Of a stretch of DNA of 64,000 nucleotides, positions 1-12,000 are shown one piece after another (position 1 is the stretch's first letter; the number at the start of each line of letters is the position of its first letter). The position numbers and the translations under genes are program-made. Below the pieces are notes generated by a model that worked only from the letters and a program-made list of their open reading frames with translations, made no database searches and was not told where the DNA came from. Source of the DNA: Scleroderma bovista (taxonomy: Eukaryota > Basidiomycota > Agaricomycetes > Boletales > Sclerodermataceae); NCBI GenBank assembly GCA_037178675.1, contig JAYMGJ010000335.1:1-64000 (forward strand), given 5' to 3'.

Positions 1-573
1 TATATGCAGCTCGGTTATGAATGCTACGTCATTCCCGACCTCTGAAACAACTCAGGTAAAATGATCGAAATACAATCATCATAGGTTTCACCTACCGAGG
101 AGTCTGGGTATAATTCTTGTGTTGAGCTTGACGAGCACTTTGTTTCTCGGTGAGACTAAGATATTTTGCTCGGCGACCCATCAGGAGATAGGAGTTGTGA
201 ACCACTTACTTGCGTCTAGTACCACGGGCCACCTACGTGATTTATCACAAACTGATGCATATCAGAATATCCAGGTATACTACAGTATTGTTTCTGTCTG
301 GAATACTTCAAGATCTGCCATTCCAGCCCAAAAATGAAATCTGAAGCCGGTGCCCCTCGTATATTCATACAAAATACATGTTTTGTGGTATTCAGTACCA
401 CTATTATTTGTGATATGATTGGCTACCTGCAGCTATATACCTTCTTACGGTCGCCTGAAGTCTTTGAAAGCCTAATTATAGCTGCTGCGGATCCTAGTAG
501 TAAACATGGTTCAACACAAGCCCAGGCTATATATCAGGAATGAGTGGTCTTAATAATTTTCCCGGCTCACTTC
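1..573. other. No recognised gene (left edge)
   Basis: Only short ORFs (72 aa at 119-337 and 69 aa at 334-543) with no recognisable similarity. They may be remnants of a gene that begins outside the window. No repeat or RNA gene was seen. Confidence 0.4.
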
Positions 574-1334
574 ATGATGTTGCCTGTACCCCCAACATCA
601 TACCCTGCACTGACACCACCACCCTCTCCAGTGTCGACAGCTTTCTTCGTCGAAAGGAAACAGTTAGGTGAGTTCCTTTTGTGTGTGGTTTTGACGTGCT
701 GTTAATATTTCTGAGTAGACATTGTCAATCAATTACTGAGGGAATTGGGTGAATGTACCCAAATGGCCTCACAACTCCTCAACCTCTTTTATACACCCTC
801 GAGCGACACCTTCCCTTCCTCCCCAATTTCTTCAGTCTCATCCTTATCTAATTTGACTGCCGCATCCAATGCTCCTCCACCTCCGGTATTCCAAAAACTG
901 AATCTATCCATGTACAGGTCCTTGCCTGTGCAGGCCCAGCATTTTGCTTCTCATCGGCCCACCTCTAGCTGGTGGTCTAGCTCCCATCCTATCAACCCCA
1001 ACGGTCCGATCAATTCCTTTACTCCGGGCGAGTTAAGCCTTGATGGCTACACTCAGCGTGTATACAACGGGTTTATATACAATGTTCCTCTTCCTGGCCA
1101 AACAGGCCAGCTGTACTTGATTACCGTTGGCCGTCGAGTTGGCATCATTGCAGGATGGTAAACCTTGTTCATTTTACCTCGTGCACCTCTGCTCACCATA
1201 ACATTAGGACAGCCACTTCACCCTATGTTGTCGGGGTCAGTTGCGCCACATTTTGCAAGGTAGACTCTTTCGGCAAAGGGGTGATGGGAATGTTACGTGC
1301 AATTGACAGAAAGGTGGCACGTTGGGTAGCATAA
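574..1334 (+). CDS. Small mushroom protein with RNase H1 N-terminal-like (viroplasmin-type) module
   Basis: Three exons are visible: 574-667, 719-1157 and 1208-1334. They are separated by introns of 51 and 50 nt with GTGAGT...TAG and GTAAAC...TAG ends, and joining them gives one open frame of about 219 aa. The N-terminal half is rich in Pro and Ser. The C-terminal part reads YLITVGRRVGIIAGW, then a stretch with PYVVGVSCATF, then KGVMGMLRAI. This matches the layout of the RNase H1 N-terminal / caulimovirus viroplasmin fold (a Tyr/Val-Gly-Arg...Gly-x-W core followed by a V.G.S...F strand). That module binds RNA-DNA hybrids in RNase H1; here no RNase H catalytic domain follows. Start chosen at the tandem ATG ATG before the first intron. 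Family assignment is from memory of the motif; the cellular role is unknown. A similar gene follows directly. Confidence 0.55.
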
Positions 1335-1509
1335 ACTACAGTTCTCCTTCCTTTTATGATGTAATGTTTGTATGTCGGCTTTTGCGCCATATCTACTTCT
1401 GCCGATTGAGAGAAATCGAGTGACTACGTAAATCCTTCAATGTCAATGAACTCCACACACTTCTTTCACGTGTCAGCACACCTATCTTTTCAGAGCCACG
1501 TGTTTTGGT

Positions 1510-2591
1510 ATGGGTTTATCGACTGGAAACGCAGTCATTGCATATAAAGGATTGGGTAAGGTGAGAATCAGACCACATATACTCTGCGGCATGTCTGACA
1601 CAACATTCTATTGGGCTATCATCGGAGGCGGCAATCCTGGTGTATACAGGGATTGGTACATTTTGTTTTCTGAAGATTGTAGCCACTTAATCATATCCTG
1701 GTACACTAGTCCGTTTATACGATGTGGTCATTCGACTCCACCTCTTCCGTTTGCGATCCAATGCGTATCCTTAGACGAGGCTAGAGATGTCGCGACAATA
1801 CTTCAGGACATTGTCGTTAAGTTGTCAGCCACACCTGACCACAATGAACTTCTCACTGCTTTGAAGGATTCCGATGCATGCAATCTGCTCGACGATAAGG
1901 CTGGTTTTCATGCCATTGCCATTGGAGACCCCCCAGAGTTCACCGCACAGTGTATGTATGCAATCTCGGAATTTGATCTTCACATGTTGACATTTGTCCA
2001 GCGAGAGCGCAAGGACTGCCGAGGGGTCATTCCGATGGCTCAATACCAGGCACACAGATTATTTTGGGAGGCGCTCGCCTTTATCATTGTCAAGGGTATC
2101 GCTTCCCGTATGCCACCTTTGGTCATTACGGAAAACATCAACTCCAATCCCCAGTCACCGCCTTCATGTACCATAACTTCAACAGACGTACTTGAGGACA
2201 TGTTGCATGGACTCAGTATTACCTCCTGCTCGCACTTCTTCCCCTTCCTCTGGCACCTTCTATCCCCCCCTTCTTCTCCCCCTCCATCTACCAGTCGAGT
2301 GGACGTTTCTCTGCTCATCTACAGTCACGTCCGCAACCTATGTGGTATCTTTCCAGCAATTACTATTGGATGCCAACCACGCGGGTGGAACGTCTAGCGC
2401 AACCCCTCGGTGCCCTTGCCATGCAATATCTCGTGTCACATGGATATGGCACCTCAGACGTCACTATGATTGTTCGAATTCACCGACATGCACGCGACAA
2501 TGACCAATTTGTCTTGGATCTGGCGAGATGTGGTATGACCATTGCGGAGGCAAAGTTTTTATTGGTTTTGATAGCACAATACAATCAATAG
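1510..2591 (+). CDS. Second viroplasmin-like hypothetical protein, probably spliced
   Basis: A long open frame runs 1510-2397 (295 aa). A different frame from about 2340 to 2591 continues with a protein-like tail (PLGALAMQYLVSHGYGTSDV, then an ARDNDQFVLDLARCGMT segment), so at least one intron near 2220-2340 is likely. The motif FYWAIIGGGNPGVYRDW near the N terminus resembles the same RNase H1 N-terminal-like core as the upstream neighbour. A helical tail like the one seen here is usual in this mushroom family. No catalytic motif is visible. The exon structure is not resolved, so the end coordinates are firmer than the internal ones. It may be a host gene family or a transposon-linked gene; the sequence alone does not decide. 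Confidence 0.45.
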
Positions 2592-3528
2592 ATACCAATT
2601 ACTAGTATTAACTCTTGGTATCAGCATCATGTCTGTACTTGTTACATATGCACATGCTGTTCTCAATCTTGAATTTTCTGCTCTCACTATGGAATAAGCG
2701 GAAGGATGCATCAACTCCTCTATCACCACACCACCACCACCTTCTCTTCTGCCGAAGGATCAACCCTTTCCTGGCACCACTTTTTTGAGTTTTACTACTG
2801 ATTGATACCCACTTCAGCAGAAGGAGGAAGGCATCAATCACCCCGCTATCACCACACCACCACCTTGAAGATCCTTCTGACAGAAGGATGGGTGGCAATC
2901 GCCACACCATCGCCTCATCTCCACTAGAGTGCTGCAGTGTATCACCACTGGAGGTCCGGCTGTGACAGTACTGCTCAAACTTCTGTGGCGGTTCCCGATT
3001 TGGTGATTTGTTGCTGCACTTGTTTGTTGACTGCTCCCACTCGTACATGGCGCAGTTTCCAAGAGCTTCCTGTTTTGTGGAGTGATCAAGGTGACTCCTC
3101 AAGTAGTCTTCCAGTCGCTGTAACATGGCATCGGACATCTGACGCTCCCGTACGGATGCTCTGATAGATTCGTGGGACGACACAGGTGAGTCATTGTATC
3201 GCGATCTCTGTGGGCAGATGCGCTGACTCCGTCATGTCTTCCATCTTCCACTTCAATGTTAATACTGCAGATGTCTGGATGTCTTCTCCATCCATGCCGG
3301 TGATTCCGATGGGGATTACAACATTTTCATCTATGGAGCACCTCATAAGATGCTCTAGTGAGGCCTTGTGTCCACCGTTGCCCTCGTCGGTAGTCTCTAG
3401 GATTTCCTCACTGTGTCTTCAGCTTTCTAGCCGCTCCTCCTGCACACAAGAAAATTCCGCTACATTCAGTAAGTCCCTCTGTTGGTTATCAGAAAGTGTC
3501 TATTGACTCGTTTGTGGTTCGGAGGAAT
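2592..3528. other. Short CACCACAC-rich repeats and an unassigned minus-strand ORF
   Basis: An imperfect motif built around ATCACCACACCACCACCTT recurs near 2718 and 2852, with a shorter form near 2898. Each of the first two is followed by a CTTCTG..GAAGG segment. A 191-aa open frame lies on the minus strand at 3183-2608 (it begins MSSHESIRASVRERQMSDAM), but its second half is the translation of the repeats. No function is recognised, and no plus-strand gene is convincing before 3529. Confidence 0.35.
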
Positions 3529-6500
3529 GCGTCAAACTCGTTGCAAATCCAAAACACCTGTCCCACCCCCGCCCCCACCCCCAGAACCCGATGATTCGGC
3601 AGACACAGTCATTCAAGACCAAGTCGGTGGCGGTCGTCGTCAGCCATCTCCTCCACCCGCCGAGACTCCCACTCATCTTCGTGCCTGTGTCAAGCCAACG
3701 GCCCGTGATACCGGGCTGGTCCAACAGGCAGAGCATCGTAGGGCTCGTTTGGCCGATGATCTGGCCATGCAATCCAGCCTTCAGCCTCCTTTAGACACTA
3801 GCGCCCCAAACAATGAATACATGCAACCATTCAACAATGCAATCTCCAACATCGACCCCGCCCTCCTCGCCGAGTCTATGTTTGCTCACCCTCTTCCCAA
3901 TGGTTCCAGTATTACACCCCGTTTTTCGACACCTTCACTTATTCCTGGTGGGAATGCTGTGAAAGAGCATGTCCCAGATGTCAGGGAACCCCCTCCAGCC
4001 ACACAGTTGCATATTCCTGTTACGTGTATCATCCCCCCAACCCCAATCGATTCCACCACCTCTTTCGTAGGTGCAGATGATTGTGCTGATGCGGGCACAT
4101 TGCTTGCGGGTCGAAGTGAACCATCATCACCAATGGCTGGTTGTAGGACTGCTGTAATCAACAGCATCCTCAATGAAGGCTACAATGACCTCGAGGATAT
4201 CTTGACGCAGCTTGTCAACAAAACAGCTCTCTCTCCACAGCAAATAATGGATGGATGGCACAAAAGCAAAGGGCGGGTCATCAATGGGATCAACCATTGG
4301 AACCTCTATATGCAAAATACTCTTGCGAAGCACGAAGACCAAGAACGGCAGAGGTTGGGTCTTCCTGCTGATGTTTTGAGTAAGTTGATTCATCCTGTCT
4401 TACAATTACTATCCTAACTCATCCCCCAAAGTTACTCCAACGATCCGTGGGCAGCTATACACTAAATTCAAAGAAGAAAACAATGAAGCTTGGCAAGAAA
4501 TCCTTGAGCTCCATGATTTGCTTGAGAACTCCGAAGCCTCGCCTCAAACTATCGGCACCGTATGCAATCATTCGGGAAAATAAAGAGACGGCTTATCAAC
4601 TTAGTAAGTACATGGCTTTATCTAGAAATGATGCTCATTTTATTGCAGGTCGAAGGTGCAGCTGCAAAGCATGGCTTCGAGGCAGCACTGGTCATGTGTG
4701 GCAAGGTCGTTAATGAAGATGCGTCACTAGGATTCGCTCACACAACTGCTGGAGCGAAAAAGGTAAGATTCACATCTTTGTCAGTACTTACACTAAGTTG
4801 GTTTGCAGTTTTTTGAGACTTGCTGCCGGTCCGATGAACATGCCATGATCGGCCATCTCAAAGTGCATGTATAGTATGTATTCAACCTCATTTCTCACTG
4901 AGGTAAATCTAACATAAGTTCAGCAACCATGTGTCGCTCGAAATAGTAAGCGATGCCTTTGACAGTGATGCCTACCAGCATGAAGGAAGGTCAACCCTCG
5001 CCGCCCCATGCGATATCAGTGGGTCGGTCAGATGAAGAATTGAACGGATGTGATGGACACATGCCAGAAGGCTCAAATGATGACATGATGAATGTCATCA
5101 AGGACCGCATCACGAAGTCTCATTCGTAAGTGGGCACCTTTGAACAGAGTGATTTTTGTGATTAATTGTAACAGAGGGAGCTGGCGCTGATGTATCCAAG
5201 TTCAAGCGTGGCTCGTTTCCATGGACAACTCTCTTGAACTATCTTGGGGTACCAGGGCCTGGTAATACGTGGGTGGCCATATCCAGTGTTAATGCCTGGT
5301 CAACTGCGCAAATCCAATGTGAGAACAAAGGGGATAGCTGATCTGAGTCTTTCTGATCGACGCCGTCTCCATGCTGCGCTCACAGATGGGGAGATTTCTG
5401 TGACAAAAGTCCAGAGTAAACGAGACCGAAGTACGTGTCTAAAATATGTTTATAACTTTGTTCTAATGTGTGGTCTTCTCTCAGAAGCTCTTTGTGACTC
5501 CAAGCTGCCAGTTATTATTGGCGCCCCTCCTCCGGCGGACAGCGGTCATGCAAAAGCCCAGCAGATGTATGTCAATGGTACCATCGATCACGAGGGACCT
5601 CCCCATCTCCCACCTAGCAAAGCGGCGACAAGGATCAAGAGAGGTGTAATTGACGAGTCCAAGGCTATGGAAGGTGATGTGATTGCCATCCACAGGATTG
5701 ATGGCGCTCATCAACGCATTATTTTTTCCAAGGCTACAAAAGACGATCCTATCGTCATTAGTAGCGATGATTCTGCTTGTTCTACCAAAACCAAGGCAGC
5801 GCCAAAGAAGAAAAAACCTAAGTACATTTTTGTCTCGGACTTCAGTGATGAGGAGGCGGCTGCTATGATTGATCGTGATGTCAACACAGAAGAGGCTGAT
5901 GTTGGTCTGGTAGCAGCAGAGAATGTGTACCAAGAACACAGGCCAACCCTGAAGCGCAAGGCTAACGAGCTCCCAATTACACGTCCCACCAAGAAGCCTG
6001 CAAAGATGGCATCGAAGAAAGGCAAGCAACGTGCATCAAGCCGCGCTCACAATGAGGAAGACTCGGGCTCTGAGAACGATTTCCCCGACATGCTAATGAC
6101 CCAAGGTATGCATTTACATTCAACTCGTGACATTGTCTAATCACTAATGATACTTCAGTGCCAGCCAGACTTAGTGATGGAGCGCTGTCTCCAAAGCCTG
6201 ATCGTCACGGTAGCGCAGGTAGGCTGACCTCCATGGTTTTTTCAACATATACTGATATTCATCCTTACAGGGGACGTGGATTCAGACCCCTTCTTGGATT
6301 CGACCACAGTCGGGGATCGGACAGCCCTGAACGAAGTTGCTCACAATTCAAGGGTCCTCGATCCCCCTCAGTTGGGGGAAGATCCGTCTTCTCCGTCTCC
6401 CAAGCGCTGCGAGCCTTTAAAACCTCTCATAGGTTCCCTACCACAAGGACAAGAATCAGACAAGCCTGACGTCGTGCCGGTCCCAGCATCTGCCTCTCCT

Positions 6501-7057
6501 ATGCCAGCTGTTGGCCTGTCTCCCCCTCTACTGCCTTCACTTCCCCCAAAACCAACTACTGGCAGTCGGGAGGAAGCCATCCTGTACAACGGATTAGTCG
6601 GTGGATGACAGGATCATGGCAACTGGATGGACACGTCCCGTCAAATTGGTGGGGGATATCTTCATCCCTTTCACCTGCAGGGGCAATACTTCCCTTACCA
6701 AGGCGGTGACCATGGGCCAATGCCACCTCATGGAATGTTGGATCCCCGTAGAGGTGTGCCATATTGTGACTCTCACAATGTGTGTCATGAGGAGGCATAT
6801 CGGGGTCATCCCCACGGTACATACAGAGGGTATTTTCCTGGTCTTGTACCACCTGGGCGCGTCAAGATATGAGAGGAGGCAGTCCATTCTTCCAGAACTA
6901 CGTTGACCACCCTTACCACGACCATCAGCTCCGGGGTGCTACCCCTCACACCAACCGGAGTCCAACCTGCGAGCCTCATCAAGTACACCCACCCTATGCG
7001 CCGCGTGCTCCTGCTGAAAATTCTGCACCATCCTCGTCCGCTGACGGTGCCAAGTGA
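3529..7057 (+). pseudogene. Decayed member of an abundant Agaricomycete hypothetical-protein family
   Basis: A multi-exon coding structure spans this interval: a Pro-rich N terminus, a NHWNLYM-type segment near 4290, then AAAKHGFEAALVMCGKVVN near 4670, a KFKRGSFPWTTLLNYL segment near 5200, and IADLSLSDRRRLHAAL near 5340, followed by a basic/acidic linker. Two further exons follow at about 6161-6220 and 6271 on, ending in a His/Pro/Gly-rich tail. I recognise the segment order as a highly repeated but functionally unknown mushroom family. The copy is damaged. A one-base shift is needed at the G run 5246-5249, a TGA interrupts the tail frame at 6606-6608, and a second shift (an extra AT) is needed near 6867. 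These breaks, and its position among transposons, suggest a pseudogene or a sequencing problem. Confidence 0.55.
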
Positions 7058-7443
7058 AGTCCTCTCATCGCGTTATCTCCTGAAGTTGCTTTTGTTGCCT
7101 TGCATGTTTTTGTCTCGTGCTATTGTCTCACATCCTGTGCATGTCTGTCTCCTATCATGTACACATATACATGAAATTTAAGAGTGGTTGTGCTATCACA
7201 ATTTGAATGTGTACTATGCTACATAGGTCAGCTAGGTGTACTGTTCAACAGCATGACGGAGGTGGACACACCCACCAGCAACTGATTCTTATATAATAGG
7301 CACGCGGACGACCAAGCATCCATGCCTCCGCCTCGTCAGACGATCCATCATCCATTGGTATATATGCCATCATGCCCGACGACCCTCTCGCTCATACCCA
7401 TGATCAGTTGGCGGTCATCATATCCAGACCACTCGACGAGTGG
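7058..7443. other. No recognised feature
   Basis: AT-rich sequence with a TATATAA stretch at about 7292-7298 but no open frame with recognisable content. Confidence 0.4.
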
Positions 7444-7923
7444 TTCGTCCCTCAGTTCGGGTTTGCAGCCAATTGAGACGATGTTAAGGCACCATGTGAT
7501 GCTGCAAGGAACTTGGTTTACTGGTCATAAAAGTTTGGAACATGTTACTTAGAGTCAGAAGAACTTGTCGGGTCAACAAGGGTGCTGGATGGAAAAGCTG
7601 TCCGGGTTTGATTTCACCATGAAGTATGTTCCCGGCGAGAACATTTTCCCCGATGCCTTGTCAGGTCTGTACGAATTTGACACTCCTGGTACTATGTGAC
7701 CATTCTGTGAGTACGCCAAACATGATCCGTTGCAAACAGACGCACCTGGTGACATGTACCCTGCTGTCCTCTTGGCACCCATCTTGGCTGGCCAGGAGGC
7801 CATGGCCACAGCACCCCGTCGTAGTAGTTTCCTCGAGCACGGTGGGATGAGCTTTGAGGGAGAGAGGAAAGGTAAGGTGGGATTTTTTAATGGTAAGTGC
7901 TGCCATCGTGCCTGCCAGTGACA
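7444..7923 (+). pseudogene. Ty3-type pol remnant (end of RNase H and linker)
   Basis: One reading frame shows GHKSLEHVT, then QKNLSGQQGCWMEKLSGFDF, then KYVPGENIFPDALSGLY. This is the end of the RNase H domain of Ty3-type pol (the TDH..L...QKNLS..Q.RW...L..F.F...YVPG..N..ADALS block). A linker containing EYAKHDPLQTDAPGDM follows. The frame is broken by TAG at about 7551 and TGA at about 7698, and the upstream reverse transcriptase and downstream integrase are absent, so this is a short fossil. It is not obviously a fragment of the two complete Ty3 elements in this window, whose corresponding segments read differently. Confidence 0.6.
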
Positions 7924-8007
7924 ATGAGTGACGCTTCACCGTCTCTTCCCTACTGCACAACAGATGCCCGGCATCATTGCTGGAAAAGATCTTGAGAGGC
8001 GCGGGCG

Positions 8008-8880
8008 ACGGTGATGACAACGAAGATGTGCGAGAAACGTTGACAGTGAGACGATGACACAAGAGGACGACAACATAATGAGCATGTACTAGTGCCAAGA
8101 TGACAACGATGGTGACCACGCACGGGCGACAACAGCGACTTGGCGACGACATGAGGAAGTGGTTGAAGTGCGGTCCTCAGTGATGACAACGAGGATGTGG
8201 GGCCAACGCAGACGGTGAGACGATGACGACACATGCAAGTCCATCCACATCCACACTCGCATCTCACACCCGCACGCACAACGAGGGCCACTTGGTGACG
8301 ACACGAAGAAGTGGTGGAGGTGGGGCGATGGCGACGATGAAGTTTGTATGGGCAAGGTTGACAGTGAGACGACAACGATGCATGAGGACGATGGTGTGAT
8401 GAGCATGGGTGGGTGTCACGATGCCACGAGGATGATGACGGTGAGCACGCACGGACAATAACGGTGACTTGGTGACGAAGGAAGCGGTGGAGGTGCGGGC
8501 AATGGTGATGATGGGATGTACGGGAAATGCCGACAGTGAGACGACAGCGACAAACGACGTCGCCAGGTGCACTGGATGGTAAAAGTTGAAGCACCAATGC
8601 CAGAGACTTAGAGAAACTTACTAGACATGGATTGTCAGGCTGATCATTGATCATCCGTGGCAAGGACATTGGCATGGAGAGGGTGGTGGCGAGCCAGTCG
8701 ATATGCTCGGTAGTTAGCTGGGCTGTTGACGTTGTTATCGACCATACGTGTGCATGGCAAGTCCGCCCACCCCCACACATGCATGGACAACGGCAACTTG
8801 GTAAAAACACGAGGAAATGGTGGGGGAGCGGACGACAGTGATGACGACGAGGACCTGTGGATAGCGCTGACAGACGCATG
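8008..8880. repeat. Degenerate tandem satellite, period about 165-170 bp
   Basis: A block resembling GTGATGACAACGAGGATGTG, followed by GACAGTGAGACGATGAC and later by CGACTTGGTGACGACACGAGG, recurs with starts near 8011, 8180, 8330, 8505 and 8838. The spacings fit one degenerate unit of roughly 150-175 bp, with one poorly preserved copy in between. Long minus-strand ORFs across it (for example 9002-7974) are His/Ser/Arg-rich translations of the repeat and are not credible proteins. Confidence 0.55.
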
Positions 8881-9080
8881 ACAATGCTCCTATGGAGTAT
8901 ATGGGAGGTCAACGGGTAGTTAATGATGACTACCTCCTTGCCGCTGTGATTTACTCGCCTGGGAAGCTGATGCTCTTGAGATGTTGTCTTGAGGGCATAC
9001 ATCCCACAATAGGCAGCGAGGGATGAGCTGGAGGAGAGGTCGGGTCATTCAGACACATTTTCGTTGTAGTGGGTAATGGG

Positions 9081-12000
9081 TCAGAAAGAGCGTGGGAACC
9101 TCAAAAAAGTGGTGCCAAGGGTGGCTGCTACCCCATACTTGGGTATCAATTCGACTGCATGAATCACATCCAACAAAGAAATGATGGAGCCCACGCGTGA
9201 CCTCCTACCATCCGGGTTGTTGACGAACATACGTTGGGTTGTATACATGCCAACTTCTGGCTGGTCAGCAGGTGTCGCAGTGAAAGTAAAGTATTCCACG
9301 TATAACAAGGGGTGAGAGAATTCGGAAGGGAGAGGCGAACCCCTCGAGGAGAATGCAATTATAGCGTGCACTTGCGCAACGACTACTGCTGGAAAGGGAA
9401 ATGAGTAATAATACTACTTAGCAGGCCAAGAACTTACTGTTGCTTCCTGACAGAAGTGTATAGTGTGTCAGTACAGCATCGCACTTTCTGAGAGGATGTT
9501 GTTCTGAAGGCGGAAGTGCTTGGACTTGTTGGCTTGGCATGAGCTTGCGCAGGTTGAGGCGAGATTGCAGCTGCAACCAGAACTTGAACCAACCTTTCAG
9601 TAGACGACCACACAAGTGGGAGTGGTCACCAGGGATGGTGTTGATATAAGCGCGAAGCAAACTGGGGAAGTCGGGAAGAGCATATGTGCTAGCCACGTAG
9701 TTGGATGACTTGTCTGCGAAATCAGCTTTCACGGTAATGTGAAATGCCGTGCTGGAGTCCTGTGAGAGAATACCTTTCAAGAAATGATTCTTAAAACCTC
9801 TCGGACCCTGAAAACGATTCATTTCTTCAGGGGCGACATGCTGGACCCAGTCCAACGTTGGGTCAACGTAGCAAGGATCATCATCCGCCTCCGAGAATAA
9901 AGGATTCGTGAAGCTGATGTCCTTCTCAAGTAGTAGCGAGTAGAGATCAAACTGGCGGATTGACTCTTCGCGATCAAGTAGCAACACGATTTGTTGCGTA
10001 AAACCAGACCTCTGGCGGTTAGTGCACATGAACGGGTTCTTGCAGTGGGTGATCAGGAGGCGCTCACTAACGTCCGCAGTATATTGGATGATGGCACCAG
10101 AATTGCGAATATTGCGGCCAAACGATTGGATAAGCTCAAGTTTTGGAATCCGGAAGTGGTTCATCTCCTGTGACTTGCCTCGGCGCGCACCTGCCCGTAA
10201 TACAGCACCTTTGTAGTTATGGAACTCCAACAAGTCGTGTTCCATAGTTTGAATTGACGAGGGCGTGAAGGTCAGGGACTGCGCTCGGTATAGGAAGTCA
10301 ACGAAGGCACGGATAGTACAAACAAATTCTGGATCGGCACCACCAGCGATTGTTGCGACAATGGTACGCTGTATGTCCCGGTGTTCACGCCCAGTCATTT
10401 GCTTGGCACGCGACACCCCATCAAAGTGGCGAATACCGACTCGTTTGTGATGAATACGATAGCACGCATCAAGTTCGTCGGCCCCCAACAACTCTTTGCA
10501 CCATTTAAACGGATGGTCGTTAAATAATTTGTGACCTGCGTGTGTCATATCCATACTTTTCCCAGTCGCAACTCCGGTCTAACCCTGGCCCGCCTGACCT
10601 CTCCTTAGGCATAGACGCAACTCCGGATCTAGTCCGGCCATCTCCAGCCCCATAGCTGCACTCCAGCTCAACTCCGGGCACTACGTCCATCTCCACCTCA
10701 GGACTAACCCCTGTCTTCCTCTAGACAGATCCACGGTCTAACTCCTCCATGTTGGACCTGTACCTACCATTAGTCACTACTCCGGTTTCAGTCTGGCCAC
10801 TCCCTTTGTCTGGTCTGCGACCTAGCCCAACTCCGGCTGGTACATCCAACTCCGGCTCAGGTCTGCTCCTGTTCCGCTCCACTCCCTCTGATAGGTCCAC
10901 CAATGGCCTTGGACATTTCCATGTCCAACTCCGGACCTTCCTCCGGCTACTCCGCCCTTCCTCCACCTGTGCACTCCCTCCGCTCTTGCACTTCCTCCGC
11001 TCGTGCACTTCCTCCGGTCCCGCTTCCTCCAGTCCTGGACATTGCTCCAGACTTAACATTAGTTAAGTCCACCTCTGACCCTTACCTGTCCTCTTCCGAC
11101 CTAGTTCCCTTGTCCCTGCTTTTCCTCTGTCGTCCCTGTAACTCTAGTTCCCCGTGTCTGCTTCCGCTCCGGTTTATTTTCCTGTCCCTGGTTTATTTTC
11201 TTGTACCTGGTTTATTTTCCTGTCTGCTTCTGCTCCATCCCTTGTCCCAACTAAGGTGTTTACTTGTCACCGTATGTACTCACCCTAGTTCTCATTACTA
11301 TATAAACTACCATACTCCGGCGTAGTAGATCCTTAGATCAAATCTCGACTAAGATACTCCCCACTCTGTACTACCCATTATGCTCTCCTAATCCATCTGT
11401 TCATCTGAACTCCTGAACTCCGGCCAACTCTGGCCTCCGTCCTATCTCGTCCCCTTGGTCCTATGTCCGATCCTAGCAAGTCTCCTACTTGCACGAGGGC
11501 AAAAGCCACCTCTGTCCCAGACTCGATGCTAGACCTCTCAGGACTTATCCCACCTCTGGGATGTCCTTCGCTCCGGACAAGCTGCGCTCAACTCCGGACC
11601 ACTTTCCCGCGGTCCGGACTTACTCCGCAAAAACCCGGACTTACTCCCTGTGCTTCTCTAGTGCCCGGACTTCGTTTGTTTGACCTGGACTTGACTCTCC
11701 GCACTAACTAGCACCTACTAGTGTCTGGACTTACCTCCTCATTAGTTCCCTGCACCTCTGGACCTCCTAGTAAGATCGTTGAGGAGAACTGGTCTTGACA
11801 GTGTGTAAGAGTTCTCCTAAAAGGAAGATGGAGGGGTTGGAGAATCGCCAGCCATCCCAAAAGGGGAGCTGGACCCCACTAAGATGATGCTTCTTCGCTT
11901 CAGCCAAAAATTCTTGAAGTTTCCAGGGGTCTATCTTTTTACATAGCTCCTCCAGCTTTCGGAGGGTGAGCTCGCCATCACGTGGCAGATACAGGATCCC

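Noticed and set aside
7974..9002. 342-aa minus-strand ORF, His/Ser/Arg-rich
   Set aside because: It is the translation of the degenerate tandem satellite; the low-complexity content recurs with the repeat period.
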